Below, one piece after another: positions 42,997 to 52,124 of a stretch of 64,000 nt of DNA. The translations under genes were made by a program, and so were the position numbers. This stretch comes from an uncultured bacterium. GTDB lineage: Bacteria > Myxococcota_A > Polyangia > Polyangiales > Houyiibacteriaceae. The notes below the pieces were generated by a model. It was not told the origin of the DNA. It ran no database searches and worked only from the letters and a program-made list of their open reading frames with translations. Location: assembly GCA_938024995.1 (NCBI GenBank), contig CALJDU010000044.1, forward strand, positions 62,001 through 126,000. Reading direction: 5' to 3'. How positions within the stretch are numbered: position 1 is the stretch's first letter; each line of letters opens with the position of its first letter.

Positions 42997-45489
42997 ATGG
43001 CAACCAAGAAGACCAAGAAGGCCGCTAAGAAGAAGAGCGCGCCCAAGAAGAAGAGCGCGCCCAAGAAGAAGAGCGCGAAGAAGGCCGCTCCCAAGAAGAA
43101 GAGCGCGCCCAAGAAGAAGAGCGCGAAGAAGGCCGCTCCCAAGAAGAAGGCCGCTCCCAAGAAGAAGGCCGCTCCCAAGAAGAAGGCCGCTCCCAAGAAG
43201 AAGGCCGCGCCTAAGAAAAAGGCCGCCCCTAAGAAGAAGGCCGCGCCTAAGAAGGCCGCGCCTAAGAAGGCCGCGCCTAAGAAGGCCGCGCCTAAGAAGG
43301 CCGCGCCCAAGAAGAAGGCCGCGCCCAAGAAGAAGGCCGCGCCTAAGAAGAAGGCCGCCCCCAAGAAGGCCCACAAGACGGTGCTCAAAGCGATCGTCAA
43401 AGCGGCCGACCAATACGACAAAGACCGCTTCAACAAGCACGTGAAGAAGATCCCGAACGAGGACCTGCCCGGCTTCCTCCTCGACAATCTGAGCGACCCG
43501 ACGCTACGGAAGTTCAACCCGTTCGTGGAGGAAGCAGCGAAGCACATCGATCGCGTCGGCGTAGATGAACTCCTGGCGGCCATGGCGATCCTCTCGGACA
43601 GCTCGGAGTCGTTCTACCTGCCTGACGTCGGCAGTAACGCGATGTTCTTCCTTTCCAACGCGGCGACCGCACACGACGAATACCTGAGGTCCATCGAGCC
43701 CGACTGGCCGATGCGGTTCCGCCTGATGTTCTGGACCGCGCGTGGTCGAAAGAAGATCGGCGATCCGAAAACGGACGTACCTGCCGAGGTGAAGGCGGCC
43801 GCGCTCAAGGCGCTCCCGCAGCACTCCACCTCGGGTCAGTTGACGATGTGGAACGGCGCGCTGGGGGCCATCATCGGGTGGTTCGGCATCACGTCTGACG
43901 AGTCCAAGGACTTGGTGATCGAGGCGCTCAGGAAGTCCAAATGCAAGATCGCGTTCCGTGTCCACGGTTGGCCGGTCTTCAATGTACCGGCCGCGGACTT
44001 TGCGACATTCGGAAAGCGCATCGACAAGACCGCGCTCGGCGACCGGACGTACATCAAGTGGTGGCTCACCCGGCGACGCAGCGTTCATCCCGAAGAGACC
44101 CTCGACGAGACACGTGAGGTCTTTCGGTACTTCGTCACCGCGTGGAAGAAGAACCGCAGCAGGAACATGAGCTCGGGGAGCAAGGTGATGGAGTTCGGCG
44201 CCGTCCATCTCGCGACCCTCTACCAAGAAGCCGGCGAAGAGGTGCCGGACGAGCTCTTTGAGGTGTTCTCGGAGCACACGGAGTCGCTCACCCAGTGGAC
44301 GCCGGTGTTCGAGAAGCTCGCGACCGCAAAGCAGCGCGAACTCTTGTCCACGCTCGAGGGCCTCCTCAACGAGCGGCATCTCCCTCAGCTCGCCTCCCTC
44401 CGCGCGATGATCGGCGGTGAGGAAGGCGTGGCCCAGTTGGTCGACGAGCTCGTCAACGAAATGGTCAACAATAGGAAGTACTCCTATTCGCTCTACCAAC
44501 CTGTCGGCGAGATCGGCGCACGCGCGGTCCCGCGCTTGCGCCACCACATCGACACGCTCACCGACGCGCTCGATCCGGACGCGGGCACACATTCAAACGG
44601 CTACTACCCTCGACGCGTGGTGATCGCGCTTCGATGCGCGCTCGCGGCCGCGCTCGCGAACTCACCTGACGAGGTCGCGCGTGATGAGGCGTACCTCAAG
44701 TATTTCTTACCGACGCCCGTGACTCTGTTCAAAGGAAACGGCGACTTCCCGTCAAACTTCTTCGACGGCCTGCGCTCAGCGAAAGCGTACTTCGGGCGCC
44801 TCCCGGCGGCCGACGCGCGCACGTTCATCGAGGCCTGGCGCAAGTCACGAACCTCGTACATCGAGGAGAGGTTGGAGAGGGCCTTCCCGCAAGACCGTCA
44901 CGAGATCCTCCGCGGCGGCCCCACCATCGCAGAACAGGTTCAGGAGATCGCAGAGGAAGCAGGCCTCGTCTGCAGCGACCCCGTCTACTTGCTCACGCCC
45001 GCGAAAAAGGACCAGCCGACCTCGCCGCTCAACCGGCTGCTCGCCGCGCCAACGGAAGACCCCGACGGGTTCGAGCCGGTCTTTACGCTCGATCTCAACG
45101 ACGTCCCGGAGCTCAAGTCGTGGTTCCCGGGAACGCGCGCCGTCTCGCTCTTCGTCGACAACCGGCGTGAGGGGTTTAAGGCCTCGGTGATCGTGCAGAC
45201 GAAGGAGCCGGATCTGAAGCCGATCGAGAGCGACAAGGGCTTCGTGGTGGAGCGCGTCCTCGTTCCGCCAGAGACCTTCACCACCGCGTCCGACGCGGTT
45301 CGCGTGATCCGAACCATGATCGGGCGAGCCCCGGCGCGCGCGCTCGGTCGACCGTTCTACATTCAAAGCGACGACTACGGAGACCCCGGGTTCGTCTTGG
45401 AAGCGAGCGAAGACTTCGTGGACATCAACCTCGGCGATGAAGGCAAGCTGTTCATGTTTACCGACCACGCGATGTGGGAGTGCGGCTGA
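42997..45489 (+). CDS. HEAT-like/DUF1963 protein with a histone H1-like tail
   Basis: An 830-residue protein. Residues 1-125 are a Lys/Ala/Pro tail of about twenty APKKK-type units, strongly resembling histone H1 C-terminal tails; it should bind DNA or RNA. From about residue 130 the protein is mainly alpha-helical with HEAT-like repeats. The C-terminal 150 residues fit DUF1963/YwqG (ELKSWFPGTRAVSLFV, then GDPGFVLEASEDFVDINLGDEGKLFMF). I chose the ATG at 42997, with AGGA seven nt upstream; an earlier GTG at 42841 adds 52 residues without tail character. Its tail resembles that of the gene at 25312, although the rest is unrelated. Cytoplasmic; function unknown. Confidence 0.78.
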   Translation: MATKKTKKAAKKKSAPKKKSAPKKKSAKKAAPKKKSAPKKKSAKKAAPKKKAAPKKKAAPKKKAAPKKKAAPKKKAAPKKKAAPKKAAPKKAAPKKAAPKKAAPKKKAAPKKKAAPKKKAAPKKAHKTVLKAIVKAADQYDKDRFNKHVKKIPNEDLPGFLLDNLSDPTLRKFNPFVEEAAKHIDRVGVDELLAAMAILSDSSESFYLPDVGSNAMFFLSNAATAHDEYLRSIEPDWPMRFRLMFWTARGRKKIGDPKTDVPAEVKAAALKALPQHSTSGQLTMWNGALGAIIGWFGITSDESKDLVIEALRKSKCKIAFRVHGWPVFNVPAADFATFGKRIDKTALGDRTYIKWWLTRRRSVHPEETLDETREVFRYFVTAWKKNRSRNMSSGSKVMEFGAVHLATLYQEAGEEVPDELFEVFSEHTESLTQWTPVFEKLATAKQRELLSTLEGLLNERHLPQLASLRAMIGGEEGVAQLVDELVNEMVNNRKYSYSLYQPVGEIGARAVPRLRHHIDTLTDALDPDAGTHSNGYYPRRVVIALRCALAAALANSPDEVARDEAYLKYFLPTPVTLFKGNGDFPSNFFDGLRSAKAYFGRLPAADARTFIEAWRKSRTSYIEERLERAFPQDRHEILRGGPTIAEQVQEIAEEAGLVCSDPVYLLTPAKKDQPTSPLNRLLAAPTEDPDGFEPVFTLDLNDVPELKSWFPGTRAVSLFVDNRREGFKASVIVQTKEPDLKPIESDKGFVVERVLVPPETFTTASDAVRVIRTMIGRAPARALGRPFYIQSDDYGDPGFVLEASEDFVDINLGDEGKLFMFTDHAMWECG

Positions 45490-45597
45490 GACGAATCCAG
45501 CGACACTTCGCGCGCAGCCAGAGCTAGCGGCGTGAGTCGCCAAGCTCCCGTCGCTCCTCGGCCCCGTGACGCCCTGTGCTGCGTTGCTGCGTCAGTC

Positions 45598-45613
45598 GGA
45601 CACTACAGTGTCC
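45598..45613 (+). terminator. possible weak terminator after the H1-tailed gene
   Basis: GGACACT-AC-AGTGTCC is a 7-bp stem with a 2-nt loop, followed by TTCTTCC rather than a clean T-run. The interval 45490-45853 contains no gene that I can support. It also holds a CCGCC-AAA-GGCGG hairpin (45701-45715) and a 7-bp stem around a 10-bp tandem repeat (45717-45747) whose A-tract side does not suit a terminator on either strand. Confidence 0.35.
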
Positions 45614-45853
45614 TTCTTCCTCGCGCCTTGCCCAGAACGCCACGGGACTCGAGGAGCTCGGTCCGCTTGACGGCTCACGCCTCGCGAACGATGGGGTGAA
45701 TCCGCCAAAGGCGGAGAGGGGGCGCGACTAGGCGCGACTAGCCCCCTAGAAAAAAAAGAGCAAGCGTGGCCCACCCTAAATGCGGTGCGCACGAGGATGG
45801 ATTTGCGCGTGACGCCGACACGATCACGTTCACCCCTAGGGTAGAGTCAGCGG

Positions 45854-48800
45854 ATGTTGCGAATCAGTTCTTCCTTTCGGTCCACGCTTGTCCTTTTTGC
45901 CTTCACGGTCGCCCTCTTTGGTTGTGGTGACGATGACGGAGTCTCCGACGCGATGGTGGACGGGGGAGACACCAGCGACGCCGTGACGACGAGCTGCGAA
46001 GCCGACGAACGGGTGCGCGACGGAGAGTGCGTGGCGTGCGACGCCGGCGAGACGAACGACGCGGGCGATGATCCGGCGGGCGCCGACACGAGCTGCGAGC
46101 CGGTGCTTTGCGAAGAGGATGAGTCGGTCTCCGCGAACACCTGCGTCGCGTGTCCGGCGGGCACCACCAACATGGCGGGCGACGACGCGTCTGGAGACGA
46201 CACGAGCTGCGACGGAACGCTCTGCCCCTCCAACACGTTCGTGTCGGCCAACGAGTGCACCCCCTGTCCCGCGGGGACGGAGAACGAAGCGGGCGATGAC
46301 GCCGCGGGGGCGGACACCGAGTGCGACGCGGTTCTGTGCGAAGAAGACGAAGCGGTGCTCGACAACGAGTGCTCCGCGTGTCCCGCGGGCAGCACCAACG
46401 CCGCTGGCGACGACGCCTCCGGAAGCGACACGATGTGCGACGCCGTCGCGTGCGCCGCGAACGAGTTCGTCATGAGCAACGCTTGCGTGGCTTGCCCCGC
46501 CGGCACCGTCAACGAGGCCGGAGATGACGCCTCGGGCAGCGACACGATGTGTGAAGCGATCACGTGCGGCGCGGACGAGCGCGTCCTCAGCAACGCGTGC
46601 GTGGGTTGCCCCGCGGGCTCGGTCAACGAAGCGGGCGACGACGCCTCCGGGATCGACACCGTGTGCGACGCGGTGCTCTGCGGGGACGATGAGTTCGTCA
46701 TGAGCAACGCCTGCGTGCCCTGCCCCGCGGGGACGATCAACATCGCGGGCGATGACGCGAGCGGCGTCGACACGACCTGCGACGGGACGCTCTGCCCATC
46801 GAACCAGTTCGTCATGAGCAACGCGTGCGTGGCCTGTCCGCCGGGCACCCTCAACGAAGCGGGCGACGACGCGAGCGGCGCGGACACCATGTGTGATGTC
46901 ACCTTCTGCGCAGCCGATGAGTTTGTCTCTGGCAACGTCTGCCTTGGGTGTCCGCGCGGCACCACCAACCCAGCCGGCGACGACGCGAGCGGCGCGGACA
47001 CCATGTGCGCCGCGACCTTCTGTGACGCCGACGAGTTTGTCATGAGCAACGCCTGCGTCGCCTGCCCTCCGGGGAGCACCAACGCCGCCGGCGACGACGC
47101 GTCGGGCGTGAACACGATGTGCGACCCGACGCTCTGCGGACCCAACCTGCGGGTGTCCGGAAACATGTGCGTTCCCTGCGCCCCCGGCACCGAGAACGCC
47201 GCCGGTGATGACGCCTCCGGCGCCGACACCTCGTGCGACGTCACGCGCTGCCCGGCGGACCAACGGGTCGCCGCGAACGTCTGCGTCTCCTGCGCGGCGG
47301 GCACGACCAATGCCGCCGGCGACGACGCCTCCGGCGCCGACACCCTGTGCGACATCACCTTCTGTTCCGTCAACCAGCGCGTCGTCGCCAACGCCTGCGT
47401 CACCTGTTCGCCAGGCACCACCAACGCCGCCGGCGATGACGCCTCCGGCGCCGACACCCTGTGCGACGTGACGCTCTGCGCGGCCAACCAGCGCGTCGCC
47501 GGCAACACCTGTGTAGCGTGCTCCCCTGGCACCACCAACGCCGCCGGCGATGACGCCTCCGGCGCCGACACGGTCTGCGACGCGGCCCTCTGCGCTTCCA
47601 ACCAGCGCGTGGTCGCGAACTCGTGCGTCGCGTGTCCACCCGGCACCACGAATGCGGCCGGCGATGACGCCTCCGGCGCCGACACCATGTGCGACGCGGC
47701 GCTCTGCGTGGCCAACCAACGGGTCCTCGCGAACTCCTGCGTCTCGTGTCCGCCGGGCACCACCAACACCGCGGGCGATGACGCCTCCGGCGCGGACACC
47801 ATGTGCGACGCGGCCCTTTGCGCGCCCAACCAGCGCGTCGTCGCGAACTCGTGCATCGCGTGCCCTCCTGGCACCACGAACGCCGCGGGTGATGACGCTT
47901 CCGGTGCGGACACCATGTGCGACGCGACCCTGTGCGGCGCGAACGAGTTCGTCCTCGGCAACGTCTGCGTCGCGTGTGGCCCAGGCAGCACCAACGCCGC
48001 CGGCGACGACGCGTCGAGCGCCGACACCATGTGTGACCCGACCTTCTGCGGCGCGAACGAATTCGTCGCGGCGAACGCCTGCGACCCGTGTCCGCCCGGC
48101 ACCACCAACGCGGCCGGCGACGACGCCTCGGGAGCCGACACGATGTGCGACCCGGTCCTCTGCGGCGCCGATGAGCGCGTGCTCGGCAACGTGTGTGTCG
48201 CGTGTCCCGCGGGATCCACCAGCGCAGCCGGCGAAGACGCCTCGGGCCCGGACACCATGTGCGACGCGGTCATTTGCGGCCCGAACGAGTTCGTCCTGGC
48301 CAACGTCTGTGTCCCGTGCGGACCGGGTAGCGTGAACCCGGCTGGCGATGACGCCTCCGGCGCGGACACCATGTGCGACGCGATCCTCTGCGCGGCTGAC
48401 GAATTCGTCCTCGGCAACGTCTGCGCGCCGTGCGGCCCGGGCACCGAGAACGCCCCGGGAGACGACGCCTCGGGCGCGGACACCATGTGCGACGCGATCC
48501 TCTGCGCGGCCGACGAATTCGTTTTGGCGAACGTCTGCACAGCGTGTCCGGCAGGAACGGTGAACGACGCAGGCGACGACGCCTCGGGCGCGGACACCAT
48601 GTGTGACTCGGCGGACGCCTGCTTCCTCGCGTTCGGCGTCCCGTGCAGCGTCTTTGACGAAGCATACGTGAAGGCGTCCACCAACGGGATCGGCGATCGG
48701 TTCGGCTTCGAGGTAGCGCTCTCCGCGGACGGCTCGACGATGGCCATCTCCGCGGAAGACGAGGACAGCGACGCGACCGGTATCGGAGGCGACCAGAGCA

Positions 48801-50083
48801 ACAACAGCGCGACAGACAGCGGCGCGGTTTACGTCTTCCGGCGAACCGGTTCGACCTGGGTGCAAGAGGCCTACATCAAGGCATCCAACACCGACGCGGG
48901 CGACTCCTTCGGGTACGGCCTCGCCATCTCGTCGGACGGCGCGACGCTCGCCGTCAGCACCTTCTTCGAAGCCAGCGCGGCGACCGGAATCGATGGCGAC
49001 CAAACGGATAACAGCGCGAGCCGATGCGGCGCCGTGTACGTGTTCGAGCGGAGCGGCGGCACATGGAGCCAACAGGCGTACCTCAAGGCCTCGAACGCGG
49101 AGGCGAACGACTGGTTCGGCTGGAGCGTGGCGCTCTCGGGGAGCGGCGACACTCTCGTGGTTGGCGCCCTTGTTGAAGACGGCGTGGCGGGCGACGAGAC
49201 AAGCAACGTGGCGACCCAGAGCGGGGCAGCGTATGTCTTTCAGCGGACCGGCGCGGCGTGGAGCCAGCAGGCATACCTCAAGGGATCCAACACGGAACGC
49301 GGTGACCAGCTTGGCCACGCGGTTGCGCTCTCCGCAGACGGACAGACCTTGGCGGTCTCATCCAGGAATGAAGGGAGCGCGGCGGTCGGCGTGAACGGCG
49401 ACGAGAGCAGCAACGGGGCCCGGAGCAGCGGCGCGGTCTACGTCTTCCGGCTCACGGGCTCAACCTGGGTTCAGCAGGCCTACATCAAAGCGTCCAACAC
49501 CGAAGCGAACGACAACTTCGGCTATAGCCTCGCGCTCTCGTCGGACGGAACGACCCTCGCGGCGTCAGCGCTTCAAGAAGACAGCGCAGCGACCGGCATT
49601 GGTGGTGACCAAGCGAGCAACACCGCGGCCGGGAGCGGTGCCGTCTACGTGTTCCGATTCGCGGCTGCGGCTTGGACTCAAGAGGCCTACATCAAGGCCT
49701 CGAACACTCAGCTCGGCGACCAGTTTGGCTGGGGCGTCACGCTCTCCGGCAACGGAGACACGCTCGCGGTCGGGGCGACGCTTGAGGACAGCTCCGCGAC
49801 GGGAGTCGACGGCGACCAAACCGACAACAGCGTGAACTCCAGCGGGGCGGCCTACCTCTACACGCGCGCCGGCTCGACCTGGAGCCAGCAGGCCTACATC
49901 AAGGCGTCCAACACGCGCTCGTCGACCAGCTTCGGCCGACGGGTCGTGCTCTCATCGGACGCCTCGACCCTCGTCATCGGCTCGCCCGGCGAAGACCAAG
50001 GGTCGAGCGGAATCAACGGACCGCAGATCATGAGCGGCGGCGGCAACAGCGGCGCGGCCTACGTCCGCCGGTTGACGCCCTAG
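45854..50083 (+). CDS. giant lipoprotein: 23 Cys-rich repeats plus seven FG-GAP-like repeats
   Basis: A 1409-residue lipoprotein. The signal peptide ends at the lipobox LFGCGDDD. Residues 46-920 are 23 tandem repeats of about 38 residues (114 bp), consensus CDAxLCxxNxxVxxNxCVxCPPGTTNAAGDDASGADTM. Each has four Cys, likely two disulfides, and resembles the ephrin-receptor-like/GCC2_GCC3 module of surface proteins. Residues 925-1409 hold seven FG-GAP-like repeats (AYIKASNT, then DxFGxxxALSxDGxTLAV...), forming a beta-propeller. It should stand on the cell surface as a rod with a propeller head, suited to adhesion or protein binding. Repeats near the middle are almost identical at DNA level, which points to recent expansion. 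Confidence 0.88.
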   Translation: MLRISSSFRSTLVLFAFTVALFGCGDDDGVSDAMVDGGDTSDAVTTSCEADERVRDGECVACDAGETNDAGDDPAGADTSCEPVLCEEDESVSANTCVACPAGTTNMAGDDASGDDTSCDGTLCPSNTFVSANECTPCPAGTENEAGDDAAGADTECDAVLCEEDEAVLDNECSACPAGSTNAAGDDASGSDTMCDAVACAANEFVMSNACVACPAGTVNEAGDDASGSDTMCEAITCGADERVLSNACVGCPAGSVNEAGDDASGIDTVCDAVLCGDDEFVMSNACVPCPAGTINIAGDDASGVDTTCDGTLCPSNQFVMSNACVACPPGTLNEAGDDASGADTMCDVTFCAADEFVSGNVCLGCPRGTTNPAGDDASGADTMCAATFCDADEFVMSNACVACPPGSTNAAGDDASGVNTMCDPTLCGPNLRVSGNMCVPCAPGTENAAGDDASGADTSCDVTRCPADQRVAANVCVSCAAGTTNAAGDDASGADTLCDITFCSVNQRVVANACVTCSPGTTNAAGDDASGADTLCDVTLCAANQRVAGNTCVACSPGTTNAAGDDASGADTVCDAALCASNQRVVANSCVACPPGTTNAAGDDASGADTMCDAALCVANQRVLANSCVSCPPGTTNTAGDDASGADTMCDAALCAPNQRVVANSCIACPPGTTNAAGDDASGADTMCDATLCGANEFVLGNVCVACGPGSTNAAGDDASSADTMCDPTFCGANEFVAANACDPCPPGTTNAAGDDASGADTMCDPVLCGADERVLGNVCVACPAGSTSAAGEDASGPDTMCDAVICGPNEFVLANVCVPCGPGSVNPAGDDASGADTMCDAILCAADEFVLGNVCAPCGPGTENAPGDDASGADTMCDAILCAADEFVLANVCTACPAGTVNDAGDDASGADTMCDSADACFLAFGVPCSVFDEAYVKASTNGIGDRFGFEVALSADGSTMAISAEDEDSDATGIGGDQSNNSATDSGAVYVFRRTGSTWVQEAYIKASNTDAGDSFGYGLAISSDGATLAVSTFFEASAATGIDGDQTDNSASRCGAVYVFERSGGTWSQQAYLKASNAEANDWFGWSVALSGSGDTLVVGALVEDGVAGDETSNVATQSGAAYVFQRTGAAWSQQAYLKGSNTERGDQLGHAVALSADGQTLAVSSRNEGSAAVGVNGDESSNGARSSGAVYVFRLTGSTWVQQAYIKASNTEANDNFGYSLALSSDGTTLAASALQEDSAATGIGGDQASNTAAGSGAVYVFRFAAAAWTQEAYIKASNTQLGDQFGWGVTLSGNGDTLAVGATLEDSSATGVDGDQTDNSVNSSGAAYLYTRAGSTWSQQAYIKASNTRSSTSFGRRVVLSSDASTLVIGSPGEDQGSSGINGPQIMSGGGNSGAAYVRRLTP

Positions 50084-50099
50084 GCCGCTCCGCTCCTTG

Positions 50100-50125
50100 G
50101 GGGGATTTTTCGATCCCCCTCTCTC
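50100..50125 (+). terminator. terminator after the Cys-repeat lipoprotein
   Basis: GGGGGAT-TTTTCG-ATCCCCC is a perfect 7-bp stem, 16 bp after the stop, followed by TCTCTCCC. The T-tract is poor, but the stem is GC-rich and well placed. It separates the giant lipoprotein from the TIGR02996 gene. Confidence 0.5.
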
Positions 50126-50242
50126 CCGTTGGTCGATTCACCCCAAACGGTCGCTAGGCGTGAGTCGACCGGTCGCTTCGCTCCGAGACGAGTCTCATGG
50201 GAACGACGATGACGCGATCGGGACGAGACGCGATCGCAGCGT

Positions 50243-51994
50243 ATGCTCCTGAACCTGGACCGCGGACTCACATTTCGGCTCGACTGGGGGCGCGGACCGT
50301 TCCGCGTTTCCGAGGAACGCGAAGCCTTGCGCCTCAAGATCGTCGCCGACCCCTATGACGACGATCTTCGGCGGGTCTACGCCGACATGGCGATCGAAGA
50401 AGGAGATCCTCGCGGGGAGTACGTCCGGCTCGGGCTCTTGCTCGACGGGGAAGAGGACGACGCGCGAGCGCGCGAGCTCGAGCGCGCGATGGAGGACCTG
50501 CGCGCGCGCTACGGACGCGCGATTTTCGCGGAGTGGTTCGGATCGATCCTGAGCAAAGAGCTCCCGTTCCTCTTGCGTGACCATGGACCGATCCATCGAA
50601 AAGCGCACGGGACGAACCAACGCGCTGGGTTTATCTCCGCGCTTCACCTGAGCCGACGCGGCGCGGAATACATTCGCGAGGCGTTCGCGCTGACCCCGGT
50701 CGAGTCTGCGACGTTCCCGGGTGACCAGTCCGGCGTCGAGCACTCGATCGGGAAGGTCCGCGACTTTCGCTCACCCACGGTCGCGCTCTTTGAGAAGTTC
50801 GCGGTTCGGCCACGGCGGGTCTCCGCGGTGGGCGTGCGCGACCTGGCCGCGCTGCTTCGCGCCGCGCCCTACGGTGACCTTCGCTCGCTTCGTCTTGTGG
50901 CCTCCGAAGCTGATGACGAAGCGATCGCGACGCTCGTGAAGAGCGCGCCTCGTCTCCACTCGCTCGGGCACCTTCGCGTCTCGGCGCGCGGTGCGCGCTT
51001 GCTCACGGAGCTGCCTCTTCGGGAGCTCGAGATGACGCTCGCGGAAGACGTCACGCTGGACGAGGACGCCTTTCAACAACTCGAAACGCTCACGCTCGGC
51101 GGCGCGTATGAGTCGCTCGGCGCATTGATCGCGCGACGAGAGGTCCGGACGCTTGAGCTCTACACCTCGCCGACGCCCCGCTTTCTCGAGATGCTCGACG
51201 GCGCTCCGCTCACCTCGCTCACGCTTCGCTCGGTGAACGAGGCGACGCTGCCCGCCCTCGCGAAGCTGTCGTTGCCGAAGCTGACCCATCTGTGTCTCAC
51301 CCCTCGACCCGTCGGCGCGACCGCCAACGCCATCATCGACGCCCCGTTCGCGTCCACGCTTCGCTCGCTCGAGATTTTCCACGGCCAGCTCTCCGGCGAA
51401 GAGCTCGCGCGGCTCATCGAGAGCGACGTGTTCGCGGGTCTTGAGACGCTCAACCTCTCGGGGAACCCCATTGGGAGCACGGGAGCGAACGCGCTGGCCG
51501 GGTCGCCTCACGCGACGAAGATCAAGTCACTCAAACTCGGCGGAGCGAGGATCGGTCAGGGGGCGATGCGCGCGCTGATGGAACAGCTCCATTCGTTGGA
51601 GGTGTTCCATCTCCACGTAAACAACAAAAAGCTCCGCGGACTGCCGGTGTTCGCGATCGCAGAGATGCCGCACCTCAACAGAGTTCGCGAGATCGCGGCG
51701 GAGGGAGGCGGCGGAGGTTCTTCCCAGGACGCGCTGATCGCGCTTGCCGGGTCCGCGAACGCGCGCTCCCTTCGGCGTCTCTCGGTCGGCACGATCACCG
51801 CGAACGCGATGCGCGCGCTGATCGCGTCACCGCACCTCGAGGCGCTCGGCGAGATCGGCGAGTTCAAACCACGCGGCGACGACGCGCTCTACCACCGGGC
51901 CCAGCGGCGCTTCGGTCACCGGTTGCGAACCGCTTATGCGCTGCGCCGGGACCTCCCCGAACCTGACCTGGATCCCTGGTGGACGCCGCTCTGA
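50243..51994 (+). CDS. TIGR02996 domain protein with leucine-rich repeats
   Basis: A 583-residue cytoplasmic protein. Residues 22-75 are a clear TIGR02996 repeat-companion domain (ALRLKIVADPYDDDLRRVYADMAIEEGDPRGEYVRLGLLL), followed by a charged helix. Residues 180-560 are leucine-rich repeats with the LxxLxLxxN character (ETLNLSGNPIGSTGANALAGS and similar). LRRs form curved scaffolds that bind proteins; TIGR02996 is their common companion in myxobacteria and planctomycetes, with no known activity. It is a better example of the family than the paralogues at 23768 and 25312. The segment 50084-50242 carries the terminator and no gene. Confidence 0.8.
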   Translation: MLLNLDRGLTFRLDWGRGPFRVSEEREALRLKIVADPYDDDLRRVYADMAIEEGDPRGEYVRLGLLLDGEEDDARARELERAMEDLRARYGRAIFAEWFGSILSKELPFLLRDHGPIHRKAHGTNQRAGFISALHLSRRGAEYIREAFALTPVESATFPGDQSGVEHSIGKVRDFRSPTVALFEKFAVRPRRVSAVGVRDLAALLRAAPYGDLRSLRLVASEADDEAIATLVKSAPRLHSLGHLRVSARGARLLTELPLRELEMTLAEDVTLDEDAFQQLETLTLGGAYESLGALIARREVRTLELYTSPTPRFLEMLDGAPLTSLTLRSVNEATLPALAKLSLPKLTHLCLTPRPVGATANAIIDAPFASTLRSLEIFHGQLSGEELARLIESDVFAGLETLNLSGNPIGSTGANALAGSPHATKIKSLKLGGARIGQGAMRALMEQLHSLEVFHLHVNNKKLRGLPVFAIAEMPHLNRVREIAAEGGGGGSSQDALIALAGSANARSLRRLSVGTITANAMRALIASPHLEALGEIGEFKPRGDDALYHRAQRRFGHRLRTAYALRRDLPEPDLDPWWTPL

Positions 51995-52124
51995 GCCGCG
52001 AGTAGCGACCACGCGGCGTTTCGCAGGCGTCGGCTTTCAGGCGTGATTCCAATCGATTAGCCGTACGGCGGATGCGCGCTCCGCGCGAGTCGTCAACGTG
52101 AGCAGGGGCGGGCATCCTTGAGGG

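Noticed and set aside
45717..45756. Hairpin followed by an A-tract (45717-45756) as a terminator
   Set aside because: The stem is followed by As on the + strand, and the T side precedes the stem on the - strand, so neither orientation makes an intrinsic terminator.
46080..48610. CRISPR array suggested by the regular 114-bp repeats
   Set aside because: The repeats are coding and tandem without unique spacers; each encodes a Cys-rich module.
45836..49318. Antisense open frames of 1160 and 985 residues opposite the Cys-repeat lipoprotein
   Set aside because: They are mirror images of the repeat codons; no signal, domain or start context supports them, and the + strand frame has clear lipobox, Cys pattern and FG-GAP repeats.
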